Translations under genes and position numbers: made by a program
Shown: positions 15,720 to 24,672 of the stretch, piece after piece
Numbering within the stretch: the stretch's first letter is position 1
How the letters are laid out: every line of letters starts with the position of its first letter
Notes under the pieces: generated by a model
Database searches by the model: none
What the model was told of the DNA's origin: nothing
What the model saw: only the letters and a program-made list of their open reading frames with translations
DNA from: Thauera butanivorans NBRC 103042
GTDB taxonomy: Bacteria > Pseudomonadota > Gammaproteobacteria > Burkholderiales > Rhodocyclaceae
Length of the DNA stretch: 41,090 nucleotides
Reading direction: 5' to 3'
Assembly (NCBI RefSeq): GCF_001591165.1
Contig: NZ_BCUG01000054.1
Coordinates: forward strand, 1 to 41,090

Positions 15720-18527
15720 ATGAAACGCCCTGCCCGACTGCTGGCCCGTATGCTCGCCACCGGTGCCGTCTCGCTGCTCCTGTCCGTGCCCGCGCTGGCC
15801 GACCCGGCGGCGGCCAGCCGCTATTACGAGGACGGGCTGAAGCGTTTCGAGGCGCAGGATGTCGCCGGTGCCATCATCCAGCTCAAGAACGCCCTGCAGC
15901 AGGACCGCAACATGCTGGCCGCCCACCTGCTGCTGGCGCGCGCCTACCTCAGCGACGGGGACGTCGGCCCGGCGGAAGTCGAATTCCGCGAAGCGCTCCG
16001 GCTCGGCGTGAGCCGCGCCGAAGTGGCGGTGCCGATGGCGCGCATCTATCTGCTGCAGGGGAAGCCGGCGGTGCTGCTGCAATCGATTCCGGCGGAAGGC
16101 CTGCCGGCCGGCGTCCGCCTCGATGTGCTGACGCTGCGCGGCGTGGCCCATGCCGCGCTGGGACAGCGTGCCGAGGCCGAGCGCAGCTTTGCCGAAGCAC
16201 GTGCGCTCGATCCGGCTTCGCCCGTCCCCCTTGCGGCGGAAGTGCCGATGCTGATCGGAAGGGGAGACCTGGCTCGTGCACGGCAGCTTGCGGAGCAGGC
16301 GGTGGAGCGCGGCCCGGAATACGCGATGGCCTTCAATGCGCGTGCTTCGGTGGCGCATGCCACCGGCGAGCTGGCGACGGCGCTGATGGACTACGAGCGC
16401 GCGATCGCGCTCGATCCCGCTCTGATCGATGCCGCCGTCGCACGGGCCGGCATCCTGGTCGACCTGGGGCGTGATGACGAAGCGCGGGCCGCGCTGGCCG
16501 CCATCGGGGCAGGGCCGATCGAGCCGCGGGTGTCCTACCTGCTTGCCCTGCTCGCCGACAGGCAGGGCAAGCGTGCGGAGGCGGCACGCCACCTGGCAGA
16601 GGCGGGCGGCCTGGTCGATGCCCTGCCCGCGGAATGGGTTGCCGGCCACGAGCAACTGCTGATGGTCGGTGCGCTGGCGCACCACGCCGGACGGCAGCTC
16701 GAGAAGGCCAAGAAGTATCTCGAAACGACGGTTTCCCGCTACCCGAACAATCTCGGCGCGCGCAAATTGCTGGCCTCGGTCTATCTGGACATGAGCGACT
16801 ACGCACGCGCGACCGGCATGCTCGAGCATGTGCTCCGGCTGCAGCCGGAAGACCCGCAGGCGCTGCAGTTGCTGGGGCGCGTCAACCTCGCCCAGCGGCG
16901 CTATGGCAAGGCGAGTGAATTGCTCGAAAAGGCCGCGCAGGGCGGGGATGTCGGGGCGCAGGCCGCACTCGGATTCAGCCGCCTGGGCGGTGGCGACACG
17001 GCGGCTGCGATCGAAAGCCTGCAAGCCGTGTTCGACAAGACGCCTGGCGATTTCGTCGTCGCCAACGCCCTGGCGAACACCTTGATGCGACAAGGCGAAG
17101 GCAAGGCCGCGCTGGCCGTCGCCCTGCGTGCCGCCGAAGCCGCGCCCGGCAATCCCGCGGTGCTGAATCTGCTGGGGGCCATCCAGGTTGCCAGCGGCAA
17201 TCCGGCCGAAGGGCGCAAGGCCTATGCGGCGGCGCTGGCGAGCGACGCGAACTTCATGCCTGCGCGCCTGAACACGGCGCGTCTCGACGTTGCGGAAGGG
17301 CGTCTCGACGAGGCACGCCGCACCTATGCCGCGATGCTGAAGCAGAACCGCAACGACACCGTGGCCATGTATGAGTCGGGCATGCTCGAACAGGGTGTCG
17401 GCAATCTCGGCGAGGCGATTCGCTGGTTCGAGAAGGCGGTCGCCGAACGCCCCAGGGACCCGCGCTTCGGCATCGCGCTGGTCAAGGCGAGGGCGGCAGC
17501 CGGCGACAAGGCGGGTGCTCTCGAGGCGGCGAAGGCCCTGGCGCCACAGTGGAGTTCCGACCTGCTGGTGCTGGCCACGCTGGCCGAGGCGCAGATCGAC
17601 ATCGGCGACAACAAGGCTGCCCAGCAGACCTTGCGTGAAATGACCGTGCTTGCCGAATACGACGTATCGCGGTTGGTGAGCATCGGCTATCTCCAGCTCC
17701 GGGCGGCCAATCCGTCGGGTGCGAGCTATGCCGCGCAGAAGGCGCTGCAGGGCAGGCCTGGGGACGAGGCCGCGATGGTGCTGGAAACTGAGGCGGCCCT
17801 CGCCGATCCGGGCGTGGCGGCGGCGACGATCGATGGCCTGGTGGCGACGCTGCGCAAGGAGCATCCGGCCAGTGCGAGCGGCCTGCGCCTGGCGGGAGAC
17901 CTCGCGGTGCGCCGCAAACGCCTCGCCGAGGCGGCGCAACTGTACCGCGATGCCTTCGAACTTCAGCCTTCGTTCGATCTGCTCCAACGCCGCGCCAGCG
18001 TTGCCGTGCTGAAAGGCGAGCCGAAGTCTGCCATGCCGGTGCTGAAGCGCTGGCTGGAGGAGAAGCGGGGCGAGGAAGCGAGCGTGCGGGAAATGCTGGC
18101 CGAGCTCTGGATGCGCGATGGCAACTGGAAGGCCGCGCGGGAGGAATACGAGAACCTGGTGGCCGAGGGCCGGGCAGGGGCGAACGTCCTCAACAACCTC
18201 GCAAACGTGCTGCTGGTGCTGGGCGAGGGCGACCCCGTGCGTCTTGCGGAGCAGGCCTTGGCCCTGGAGCCGGGGAATGTCGGCATCGTCGATACCCTGG
18301 GCTGGTCGCTGGCGCAGGCCGGCCGCTTCGACGAGGCCATGCGCCACTTGCGCGATGCCCGCCTGCGCGCGCCGGAAGACCCCGAGATCCGCTGGCACCT
18401 CGGCTATGTGCTGGCGAAGCTGGGGCGGGCGCAGGAAGCCCGGATCGAGCTGCAGTTCGCATTGAAGGCGTCTCCAGCAGCTTCCTGGGCCGGGGAGGCC
18501 AGCAAGCTGCTGGAGCAGCTCGGATAG
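15720..18527 (+). CDS. prsT: PrsT, TPR protein of the XrtA/PEP-CTERM system
   Basis: The 935-residue exported protein is made mainly of tetratricopeptide repeats. A signal peptide (MKRPARLLARMLATGAVSLL, then LSVPALA, cleavage before DPAAAS) indicates a periplasmic location; there is no lipobox. TPR units recur over the full length, for example YYEDGLKRFEAQDVAGAIIQ near the start and VDTLGWSLAQAGRFDEAMRH near the end. PrsT proteins are markers of exosortase XrtA/PEP-CTERM surface-protein and exopolysaccharide loci. Start at ATG 15720 (a TTG two codons earlier is less likely). The following gene is itself a PEP-CTERM protein, but no exosortase or prsK/prsR gene lies in this window. Confidence 0.9.
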   Translation: MKRPARLLARMLATGAVSLLLSVPALADPAAASRYYEDGLKRFEAQDVAGAIIQLKNALQQDRNMLAAHLLLARAYLSDGDVGPAEVEFREALRLGVSRAEVAVPMARIYLLQGKPAVLLQSIPAEGLPAGVRLDVLTLRGVAHAALGQRAEAERSFAEARALDPASPVPLAAEVPMLIGRGDLARARQLAEQAVERGPEYAMAFNARASVAHATGELATALMDYERAIALDPALIDAAVARAGILVDLGRDDEARAALAAIGAGPIEPRVSYLLALLADRQGKRAEAARHLAEAGGLVDALPAEWVAGHEQLLMVGALAHHAGRQLEKAKKYLETTVSRYPNNLGARKLLASVYLDMSDYARATGMLEHVLRLQPEDPQALQLLGRVNLAQRRYGKASELLEKAAQGGDVGAQAALGFSRLGGGDTAAAIESLQAVFDKTPGDFVVANALANTLMRQGEGKAALAVALRAAEAAPGNPAVLNLLGAIQVASGNPAEGRKAYAAALASDANFMPARLNTARLDVAEGRLDEARRTYAAMLKQNRNDTVAMYESGMLEQGVGNLGEAIRWFEKAVAERPRDPRFGIALVKARAAAGDKAGALEAAKALAPQWSSDLLVLATLAEAQIDIGDNKAAQQTLREMTVLAEYDVSRLVSIGYLQLRAANPSGASYAAQKALQGRPGDEAAMVLETEAALADPGVAAATIDGLVATLRKEHPASASGLRLAGDLAVRRKRLAEAAQLYRDAFELQPSFDLLQRRASVAVLKGEPKSAMPVLKRWLEEKRGEEASVREMLAELWMRDGNWKAAREEYENLVAEGRAGANVLNNLANVLLVLGEGDPVRLAEQALALEPGNVGIVDTLGWSLAQAGRFDEAMRHLRDARLRAPEDPEIRWHLGYVLAKLGRAQEARIELQFALKASPAASWAGEASKLLEQLG

Positions 18528-18544
18528 TGTCGGAAAAATTGACG
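18528..18544 (+). promoter_or_regulatory. Dyad upstream of the sigma54 promoter, candidate activator site
   Basis: TGTC (18528-18531) and GACG (18541-18544) form a partial dyad about 100 bases before the expected transcription start. That is a usual distance for a sigma54 enhancer-binding protein such as PrsR. It starts on the first base after the prsT stop. This is a weak motif on its own. Confidence 0.3.
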
Positions 18545-18606
18545 CACATGCTGCGAGCTGCACAGCCGAATTCTGTAACTAATTGATAAATCTGGTGCGA
18601 AAAAGA

Positions 18607-18622
18607 TTGGCCTGTTTTTTGC
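18607..18622 (+). promoter_or_regulatory. Sigma54 (-24/-12) promoter for the PEP-CTERM gene
   Basis: TTGGC (18607-18611) and TTGC (18619-18622) place GG and GC exactly 10 bases apart, the fixed spacing of RpoN promoters. Transcription would start near 18634 and give a leader of about 27 bases with AAGGA (18650-18654) before the ATG. PEP-CTERM genes in related bacteria are known to depend on RpoN and the PrsK/PrsR pair. Confidence 0.65.
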
Positions 18623-18660
18623 TAAAAAGTCAAAAAAGCAGGTTAATTTAAGGAATAACC

Positions 18661-19434
18661 ATGAAAACGATAATTTCGAAGTCCGCTCTTGCCGTCGCTC
18701 TGTGTGCCGCTTCGCTCTCCGCGATGGCTGCGACCAACTGGAACCTGACCAACTCCGCCGCCAATGAGCCCCAGGTGACGGGCTGGAAGGCTACGGGCAA
18801 TACCTCGGATATCTACAAGACCTCGGTCGGATACTGGGCGGGCAATGGCATCGGCGTTGGCGGGGAGTCCTCGTCCGACAATCAGCATGCGCTCGACAAC
18901 AAGGCGGGGTACGAGGTCGCGCTGCTGAGTTTCGACGACGCGGTTCGGCTGGAGAGTGTCAGGGCGGGCTTCGCCACCACCGATTCCGACATTTTCGTCA
19001 TGGCGTTTACCGGCTTCGGTTCGCTGACGGCAACCCAGTCTCTCGATGGCGGTACGTTTGCCAACCTCACCAGCCGCGGCTGGACGCTGATCGGCAACTA
19101 CGCGAACATCGGCACCACCACCAAGGATCTGGGCACGGCTGCGGGGGACATCTATTCGAGCTTCTGGCTGATCGGAGCGGGCGGGTATGCGGCCGGCTCG
19201 GGCGTGAATTCGGGAGACATCAGAAATGGTTCCGCAGTCGATTTCGATAAATGCTCTGGAACGGGTAAAAACCAGGTGTGCGGGAAATACGACTACCTGA
19301 AGCTGGCCAGCGTCGGCGGCACGATCAAGCCCAACAATGGCGGTGGCAACGTGCCCGAGCCCGGTTCGCTGGCACTGGCCGGCATTGCCCTGCTCGGCAT
19401 GGTCGGCATGCGCCGCCGCAAGAACGCAGCCTGA
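18661..19434 (+). CDS. PEP-CTERM surface protein, XDP1-like
   Basis: This 257-residue secreted protein is sorted by exosortase. It has a signal peptide (MKTIISKSALAVALCAASLS, AMA, cleavage before ATNW), a Ser/Thr/Gly/Asn-rich middle and a textbook PEP-CTERM tail: PEP at residues 232-234, a hydrophobic segment to about 250, then RRRK. The middle region (VGYWAGNGIGVGG, DNKAGYEVALLSFD, FWLIGAGGY) resembles the exosortase-dependent XDP1 group, whose role is not known. Two cysteines (FDKCSGTGKNQVCG) could form a disulfide. It has its own sigma54-type promoter and a strong terminator, so it forms a single-gene unit. PEP-CTERM proteins are tied to floc and biofilm formation. Confidence 0.92.
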   Translation: MKTIISKSALAVALCAASLSAMAATNWNLTNSAANEPQVTGWKATGNTSDIYKTSVGYWAGNGIGVGGESSSDNQHALDNKAGYEVALLSFDDAVRLESVRAGFATTDSDIFVMAFTGFGSLTATQSLDGGTFANLTSRGWTLIGNYANIGTTTKDLGTAAGDIYSSFWLIGAGGYAAGSGVNSGDIRNGSAVDFDKCSGTGKNQVCGKYDYLKLASVGGTIKPNNGGGNVPEPGSLALAGIALLGMVGMRRRKNAA

Positions 19435-19460
19435 AGCCCGGGCGGATCTTTTGCCAGGTG

Positions 19461-19485
19461 CGGCGCCGAAAGGCGCCGTTTTTTT
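19461..19485 (+). terminator. Rho-independent terminator after the PEP-CTERM gene
   Basis: CGGCGCC (19461-19467) pairs perfectly with GGCGCCG (19472-19478) over a GAAA tetraloop and is followed by seven T residues. It is a strong terminator for the plus strand only; the convergent ABC gene gets no T run from it. Confidence 0.92.
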
Positions 19486-19494
19486 CGCCTGTGC

Positions 19495-21309
19495 TCAGTC
19501 GGGCGTGGCGTCCGTGGCGGCCTCTTCATGCTGCAGCAGCCACATCTGCGCGTAGGCGCCGCCGCTTGCCAGCAGCGCGCCGTGCCGTCCGCGCTCGACG
19601 ATGCGGCCGCCGTCGAGCACGATGATTTCGTCCGCATCCATGATCGTCGATAGCCGGTGGGCGATGACGAGCGCGGTGCGGCCTTCGGCGGCGCGTTCGA
19701 TCTGGGCCTGGATGGCTTTCTCGGTCCTGGAGTCCAGCGCCGAGGTGGCTTCGTCGAAGATCAGGATCGCAGGGTTCTTCAGCAATGCGCGAGCGATCGC
19801 GACGCGCTGTTTTTCGCCGCCCGACAGCTTCAGGCCGCGCTCGCCGACGCGGGTTTCACAGCCGTCCGGTAGCTGGCGGATGAAGTCTTCCAGTTGCGCG
19901 GCGCGCGCGGCGGCTTCGACTTCTTCCCGGCTGGCGCCCGGACGGCCGTACTGGATGTTGTAGAACAGGGTGTCGTTGAACAGCACCGTGTCCTGCGGCA
20001 CGATGCCGATCGCCGCGCGCAGGCTGTCCTGCGACAACTGGCGGATGTCGTGGCCATTGACCCGGATCGCGCCCTGCTGCACGTCGTAGAAGCGGTACAG
20101 CAGGCGCGCCAGGGTCGATTTGCCCGAGCCGGAATGGCCGACGACCGCCACCGTGCTGCCGGCGGGAATGTCGAAGCTGAGGTCGAACAGGATCGGGCGC
20201 TTGGCGTCGTAGGCGAAGCCGACGCCGTCGAAGCGCACGCTCGCCGGCCCGGGGGGCAGGGTGAGCGCACCCGGTGCGTCGGCGATTTCGCGGTGCTGGT
20301 TCATCAGCCCGAACATGCGTTCGATGTCGGTCAACGCCTGGCGGATTTCGCGGTAGATCACACCCAGGAAGTTGAGCGGAATGTAGAGCTGGATCAGGAA
20401 GGCGTTCACCAGCACGATGTCGCCGATCGTCATCTCGCCGCTCGCCACCCGGATCGAGGCCTGCCACATCATCGCCGTGACGGCGACCGCGATGATCGCT
20501 GCCTGGCCGATGTTGAGGCCGGACAGCGAATACTGGTTGGTGATCTGGGCCTGCATCCACTTGCCGAGCTGTTCGTCGTAGCGGCGCGCCTCGAACTCCT
20601 CGTTGTTGAAGTACTTGACCGTCTCGAAGTTGATCAGGCTGTCGATCGCGCGCGCGTTGGCGGCCGAGTCGAGTTCGTTGGTGCGCCGGCGCAGCAGCGT
20701 GCGCCAGTTGGTGACCTTGACGGTGAAGGTGATGTAGGCCGCCAGCGCCGCCAGCGTGATCAGTGCGAACACCGGGTCGTACTGCACCAGCAGGATGCCG
20801 ATGACGAGGCCGATCTCGATCAGCGTCGGCAGGATCGAGTACAGCGTGTAGCTGATCAGCGAGCCGATCGAGCGGGTGCCGCGCTCGATGTCGCGCGTCA
20901 GGCCGCCGGTCTGGCGCTCCAGGTGGAAGCGCAGCGACAGTGCATGCAGATGGCGGAACACGCGCAGCGAAATCTCGCGCACCGCCTGCTGGGTGACGCG
21001 GGCGAAGACGATCTCGCGCAGTTCGGTAAACAGCGAGGTGGAGAAGCGGAACACGCCATAGGCGAGCAGCAGCGAGGCGGGCACGACGATGAAAGCCTGT
21101 TCGCGCGTGATGCCCAGGTCGTCGATCAGGTGTTTGAAAATGATCGGCACCGTCACGTTGGCGCCCTTGGCCGCCAGCAGACAGCCGAGCGCGAAGATCA
21201 CCCTGCCCTTGTAGGCCCAGATGAAGGGAAACAGGCTTTTCAGCGTCTGCCAGTCGTGGCGCTCGGTGGGTTCGGGGCCGGGCAGGGCGGTGGCGGAGGA
21301 GCGTCTCAT
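19495..21309 (-). CDS. Atm1-type ABC exporter (ABCB7/HMT1 group)
   Basis: The 604-residue half-transporter has six transmembrane helices in the first about 330 residues and a C-terminal ATPase domain. Walker A is GHSGSGKST (about 391-399), the signature is LSGGEKQRVAIARALL (about 489-504), Walker B is ILIFDEATSALD, and the switch region is IAHRLSTI. Features of the Atm1/ABCB7 branch include LKSLFPFIW near the start, ELDSAANARAIDSLINFETV and VKYFNNEEFE. Atm1 proteins export glutathione-linked persulfides or metal-glutathione conjugates, aiding iron-sulfur and heavy-metal homeostasis. It is divergent from the TetR gene but has no clear functional link to it. Confidence 0.9.
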   Translation of the reverse strand: MRRSSATALPGPEPTERHDWQTLKSLFPFIWAYKGRVIFALGCLLAAKGANVTVPIIFKHLIDDLGITREQAFIVVPASLLLAYGVFRFSTSLFTELREIVFARVTQQAVREISLRVFRHLHALSLRFHLERQTGGLTRDIERGTRSIGSLISYTLYSILPTLIEIGLVIGILLVQYDPVFALITLAALAAYITFTVKVTNWRTLLRRRTNELDSAANARAIDSLINFETVKYFNNEEFEARRYDEQLGKWMQAQITNQYSLSGLNIGQAAIIAVAVTAMMWQASIRVASGEMTIGDIVLVNAFLIQLYIPLNFLGVIYREIRQALTDIERMFGLMNQHREIADAPGALTLPPGPASVRFDGVGFAYDAKRPILFDLSFDIPAGSTVAVVGHSGSGKSTLARLLYRFYDVQQGAIRVNGHDIRQLSQDSLRAAIGIVPQDTVLFNDTLFYNIQYGRPGASREEVEAAARAAQLEDFIRQLPDGCETRVGERGLKLSGGEKQRVAIARALLKNPAILIFDEATSALDSRTEKAIQAQIERAAEGRTALVIAHRLSTIMDADEIIVLDGGRIVERGRHGALLASGGAYAQMWLLQHEEAATDATPD

Positions 21310-21408
21310 GGTCTCGTCGGGATGGGCGGCAAGCGGCGGGCGGCAAGCGCGCGATTCTGTTGCCCGGGCCGCGGCGAGTCAAACCGAAGGCCGATCGATG
21401 GATCGTGC

Positions 21409-21436
21409 TTGACACGAAATAAATTGAACGTATGAT
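21409..21436 (+). promoter_or_regulatory. Sigma70 promoter of the psrA-like/fad operon
   Basis: A perfect -35 TTGACA (21409-21414), a 16-base spacer and a -10 TATGAT (21431-21436) precede the TetR gene. Transcription would start near 21443, inside the operator palindrome. Confidence 0.7.
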
Positions 21437-21454
21437 TCAAACAAACGTTTGAAT
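21435..21454. promoter_or_regulatory. PsrA-type operator, perfect palindrome
   Basis: ATTCAAAC (21435-21442) and GTTTGAAT (21447-21454) form a perfect 8-bp inverted repeat around a 4-base centre. The inner part, AAAC-N4-GTTT, fits the known PsrA consensus GAAAC-N4-GTTTC apart from the outer base pair. It overlaps the end of the -10 element and the start site, the usual place for a TetR-family repressor. Confidence 0.75.
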
Positions 21455-21465
21455 TGAGAGCACCG

Positions 21466-22143
21466 ATGTCCACCGAGCCACACCTGCCGCAGTCCGAAAC
21501 GCGCGATCGCATCCTCGATGCCGCCGAACGGCTGTTCATGGAGCACGGCTTCGAAGGCACGTCGATGCGCCTGATCACCGGTGCTGCGAATGCCAACCTG
21601 GCTGCGGTGAATTACCACTTCGGCAGCAAGGACGCGCTGATCCAGGCCGTGTTCCGCCGCCGCATGACGGCATTGAACGAGGCCCGGCTGGCAGCGCTCG
21701 ATCGCCTGGAGGCGGAAGCCGGCGGCGAGGCGGTCAAGCCCAGCCGCATCGTCGAGGCCTTCTTCGGCACTGCACTGGAACTGGCCGCGGACGCCGAGCA
21801 TGGCGGCAACACTTTCATGCGCCTGCTCAGCCGCACCTACAACGAACCCAACGCCTTCGTGCGCCAGTTCCTCGCCGAGGAATACGCCGAGGTGATGGAC
21901 CGCTTCCTGGGGGCGCTCTTCCGCGCGCTGCCGGGGGTGCCGCGCGACGAGATCATGTGGCGCTTCCACTACATGATGGGGGCGATGTCGTTCGCGATCG
22001 CGGGTATCGAAAGCGTCTATGCGACGGCAGGCCTGCCTTGCAAGGAAGAGGAGCCGTCGCGGATGCGGCCGCGACTGATGAGCTTCCTGCTCGGCGGCTT
22101 GCGCGCCCCGCTGCCGGACTTCGGCGCGGCGGCGACGGATTGA
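21466..22143 (+). CDS. psrA: TetR-family regulator of fatty-acid metabolism (PsrA-like)
   Basis: The 225-residue protein has an N-terminal helix-turn-helix nearly diagnostic of PsrA: RDRILDAAERLFMEHGFEG, then MRLITGAANANLAAVNYHFG and SKDALIQAVF. PsrA proteins repress beta-oxidation genes and release DNA on binding long-chain fatty acids or acyl-CoA. The ATG at 21466 is chosen because the in-frame TTG at 21454 lies in the operator. The gene is probably autoregulated through the palindrome at 21435-21454 and is likely cotranscribed with fadE (gap 42 bases) and the genes behind it. The ligand remains an inference. Confidence 0.85.
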   Translation: MSTEPHLPQSETRDRILDAAERLFMEHGFEGTSMRLITGAANANLAAVNYHFGSKDALIQAVFRRRMTALNEARLAALDRLEAEAGGEAVKPSRIVEAFFGTALELAADAEHGGNTFMRLLSRTYNEPNAFVRQFLAEEYAEVMDRFLGALFRALPGVPRDEIMWRFHYMMGAMSFAIAGIESVYATAGLPCKEEEPSRMRPRLMSFLLGGLRAPLPDFGAAATD

Positions 22144-22185
22144 TTGGAGAACGGCCGGGGCGGCGCCCGGCATGAGGAGAACGTG

Positions 22186-24672
22186 ATGGTCTGGTTGCTA
22201 CTGGTTTGCCTCCCTCCCTTGGCAGGTGCGCTCGCCTACGGGCGAGCGCCACTTTTTGCCTGGCTGCTGGCGGGGCTGGTGTGGATCGCGGCATTGGGCT
22301 GGGCCGGCGACTGGCCGGTGCTGCTGACCTTCCTGGTGCTGGCGCTCTATGCGGGGGCGATGAGTGTCTTCCTGGTCGATTCACTGCGCCGCCAATGGGT
22401 GACGGCGCCGATCTTCAAGGCTTTCCGCAATGCCCTGCCGACGATGTCGCAGACCGAGAAGGATGCGCTCGAAGCCGGCACCGTGTGGTGGGAGGGCGAG
22501 CTTTTCAAGGGCAACCCGGACTGGCGCAAGCTGGACGGCTATCCCTGGCCCAGGCTGAGCGAGGAGGAGCAAGCCTTTCTCGACAACGAAGTCGAGGAAC
22601 TGTGCCGCCTGACCGATGACTGGGATTGCACCCAGCGGCAGGACATGCCGCTCGACGTGTGGCAGCACATCAAGGACAAGGGCTTCCTGGGCATGATCAT
22701 TCCCAGGGAATATGGCGGCAAGGGCTTCTCGGCCTACGCCCATTCGCAGGTCATCACCAAGCTGTCGACCCGCTCGTCCGCGCCCGCGGTGACGGTGATG
22801 GTGCCGAACTCGCTCGGCCCGGCCGAACTGCTGCTGCACTACGGCACGCCCGAGCAGAAGCAGCACTACCTGCCCGGCCTCGCCAGCGGGCGGGAGATCC
22901 CGGCCTTCGCGCTGACCAGCCCGTGGGCGGGTTCCGATGCGGCTTCGATTCCCGATGCCGGCGTGGTGTGCAAGGGCATGTGGCAGGGCGAGGAAGTGCT
23001 GGGCATGCGCGTCAGCTTCGACAAGCGCTACATCACGCTGGCGCCGGTGTGCACCGTGTTCGGCCTCGCCTTCCGCCTGTACGACCCGGACGGGCTGCTC
23101 GGCGGCGAGCAGGATGTCGGCATCACCTGCGCGCTGGTGCCGCACGAGCACCCGGGCGTGGACATCGGCCGCCGCCATTTCCCGCTCAACGCGGTGTGGA
23201 TGAACGGTCCGGTGCGCGGCAAGGACGTATTCATGCCGCTGGACTTCATCATCGGCGGGCCGGCGATGGCCGGCCAGGGCTGGCGCATGCTGATGGAGTG
23301 CCTCGCGGCCGGGCGCTCGATCTCGCTGCCGGGCTCCAACGTCGGCATGCAGAAGCTCACCGCGCGCACCGTGGGTGCCTATGCCCGCGTCCGCTACCAG
23401 TTCAGGACGCAGATCGGCCGCTTCGAAGGGGTCGAGGAGGCGCTGACCCGGATCGGCGCCAACACCTACCTGTGCGACGCGGCGCGCACGATGACTGCCG
23501 GCGCGGTCGATCTCGGCGAGAAGCCAGCGGTGGTGTCGGCCATCGTCAAGTACCACGTCACCGAGCGTGCGCGCCAGGTGGTCAATGATGGCATGGACGT
23601 GATCGGCGGCAAGGGCATCTGCCTCGGGCCGCAGAACTTCCTCGGCCGCGCCTACCAGCAGATTCCGGTCGGCATCACGGTCGAAGGCGCCAACATCCTG
23701 ACGCGCAGCCTGATCCTGTTCGGCCAGGGGGCGATCCGCTGCCATCCCTTCGTGCTCGCCGAAATGGATGCGGCGCAGCGCAACGACGAAAGCGGTTTCG
23801 ACCATGTCCTGCGCGAGCACGTCGCCTTCACCGTCAACAATGCCGGCCGCGCCTTCATCATGGGGCTGACCGGCTCGCACTTCGTCAAGCTGCCGATCGA
23901 CGTCGCGCCCGAGACGCGCCGCTACTACCAGCAGCTCACCCGCTTCTCCGCCGCCTTTGCCTTCATCGCCGACATTTCGATGGGCACGCTGGGCGGCGCG
24001 CTGAAGCGCAAGGAAAAGCTGTCGGCGCGGCTGGGCGACATCCTGTCGCTGATGTATCTCGCCACCGCCACGCTCAAGCGCTACGAGGCCGAAGGCCGCC
24101 AGGCCGCCGATGCGCCGCTGATGCACTGGGCGATCTGGGACTGCATGTTCCGCATCCAGCTTGCCTTCGAAGGCGTGATCGCCAACTTCCCGAACAAGCT
24201 GTTCGCCTTCCTGCTGCGCCGTCTCGTCGTGTTTCCGCTCGGCCGCCCCTACGTGGTGCCGTCCGATCGCCTGGGCCACGAGGTCGCAGCCCTGCTGATC
24301 GGGCCGTCGGCCGCGCGCGACCGCCTCACCGCCGGCGTCCACCTGCCGGAAGACGTCGAGGAGCCGGTTGGCGCGCTGGAGGCGGCGCTGCTGGCGACGA
24401 TCGCGGTCGAGCCGATCGAGGACAAGCTCAAGCAGGCGCAGCGTTCCGGCGCCTTCGAGCCGGGCCTGATGACGGGCGGCGACGTGGATGAAGTCTGGCG
24501 CCGCGCGCGTGACGCCGGCGTGATCACCGACGCCGAATACCTGCTCGTCGAGCGCCGCAACATGCTGCGCGACAAGGTCATCCGCGTCGATGACTTCCCC
24601 TACGACTTCGATCTGGGCAAGGCGGTGGAAAGCATGCCGGCGGTGTCGCCGGCACGCGGGGAGGCCGCATGA
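22186..24672 (+). CDS. fadE: Acyl-CoA dehydrogenase FadE
   Basis: The 828-residue FAD enzyme performs the first step of beta-oxidation, introducing the trans-2 double bond. Length and order match the long FadE type (E. coli about 814): an N-terminal membrane-associated part with two to three hydrophobic segments (residues about 1-70), then the dehydrogenase core (WQHIKDKGFLGMIIPREYGG, FALTSPWAGSD, GMDVIGGKGI, VEGANILTRSLI), then the FadE-specific C-terminal domain. AGGAG precedes the ATG at 22186; an earlier ATG at 22144 lacks this. Its last four bases overlap the thiolase start (ATGA). Electrons would leave through an electron-transfer flavoprotein encoded elsewhere. Confidence 0.94.
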   Translation: MVWLLLVCLPPLAGALAYGRAPLFAWLLAGLVWIAALGWAGDWPVLLTFLVLALYAGAMSVFLVDSLRRQWVTAPIFKAFRNALPTMSQTEKDALEAGTVWWEGELFKGNPDWRKLDGYPWPRLSEEEQAFLDNEVEELCRLTDDWDCTQRQDMPLDVWQHIKDKGFLGMIIPREYGGKGFSAYAHSQVITKLSTRSSAPAVTVMVPNSLGPAELLLHYGTPEQKQHYLPGLASGREIPAFALTSPWAGSDAASIPDAGVVCKGMWQGEEVLGMRVSFDKRYITLAPVCTVFGLAFRLYDPDGLLGGEQDVGITCALVPHEHPGVDIGRRHFPLNAVWMNGPVRGKDVFMPLDFIIGGPAMAGQGWRMLMECLAAGRSISLPGSNVGMQKLTARTVGAYARVRYQFRTQIGRFEGVEEALTRIGANTYLCDAARTMTAGAVDLGEKPAVVSAIVKYHVTERARQVVNDGMDVIGGKGICLGPQNFLGRAYQQIPVGITVEGANILTRSLILFGQGAIRCHPFVLAEMDAAQRNDESGFDHVLREHVAFTVNNAGRAFIMGLTGSHFVKLPIDVAPETRRYYQQLTRFSAAFAFIADISMGTLGGALKRKEKLSARLGDILSLMYLATATLKRYEAEGRQAADAPLMHWAIWDCMFRIQLAFEGVIANFPNKLFAFLLRRLVVFPLGRPYVVPSDRLGHEVAALLIGPSAARDRLTAGVHLPEDVEEPVGALEAALLATIAVEPIEDKLKQAQRSGAFEPGLMTGGDVDEVWRRARDAGVITDAEYLLVERRNMLRDKVIRVDDFPYDFDLGKAVESMPAVSPARGEAA

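Noticed and set aside
15567-18563. A 998-codon open frame on the minus strand opposite prsT
   Set aside because: Low-complexity Arg/His/Gln composition, no motifs, fully antisense to a TPR protein with a clear signal peptide.
22381-24342. A 653-codon minus-strand frame opposite fadE
   Set aside because: Antisense shadow with no recognisable domain; fadE has an unambiguous family match.
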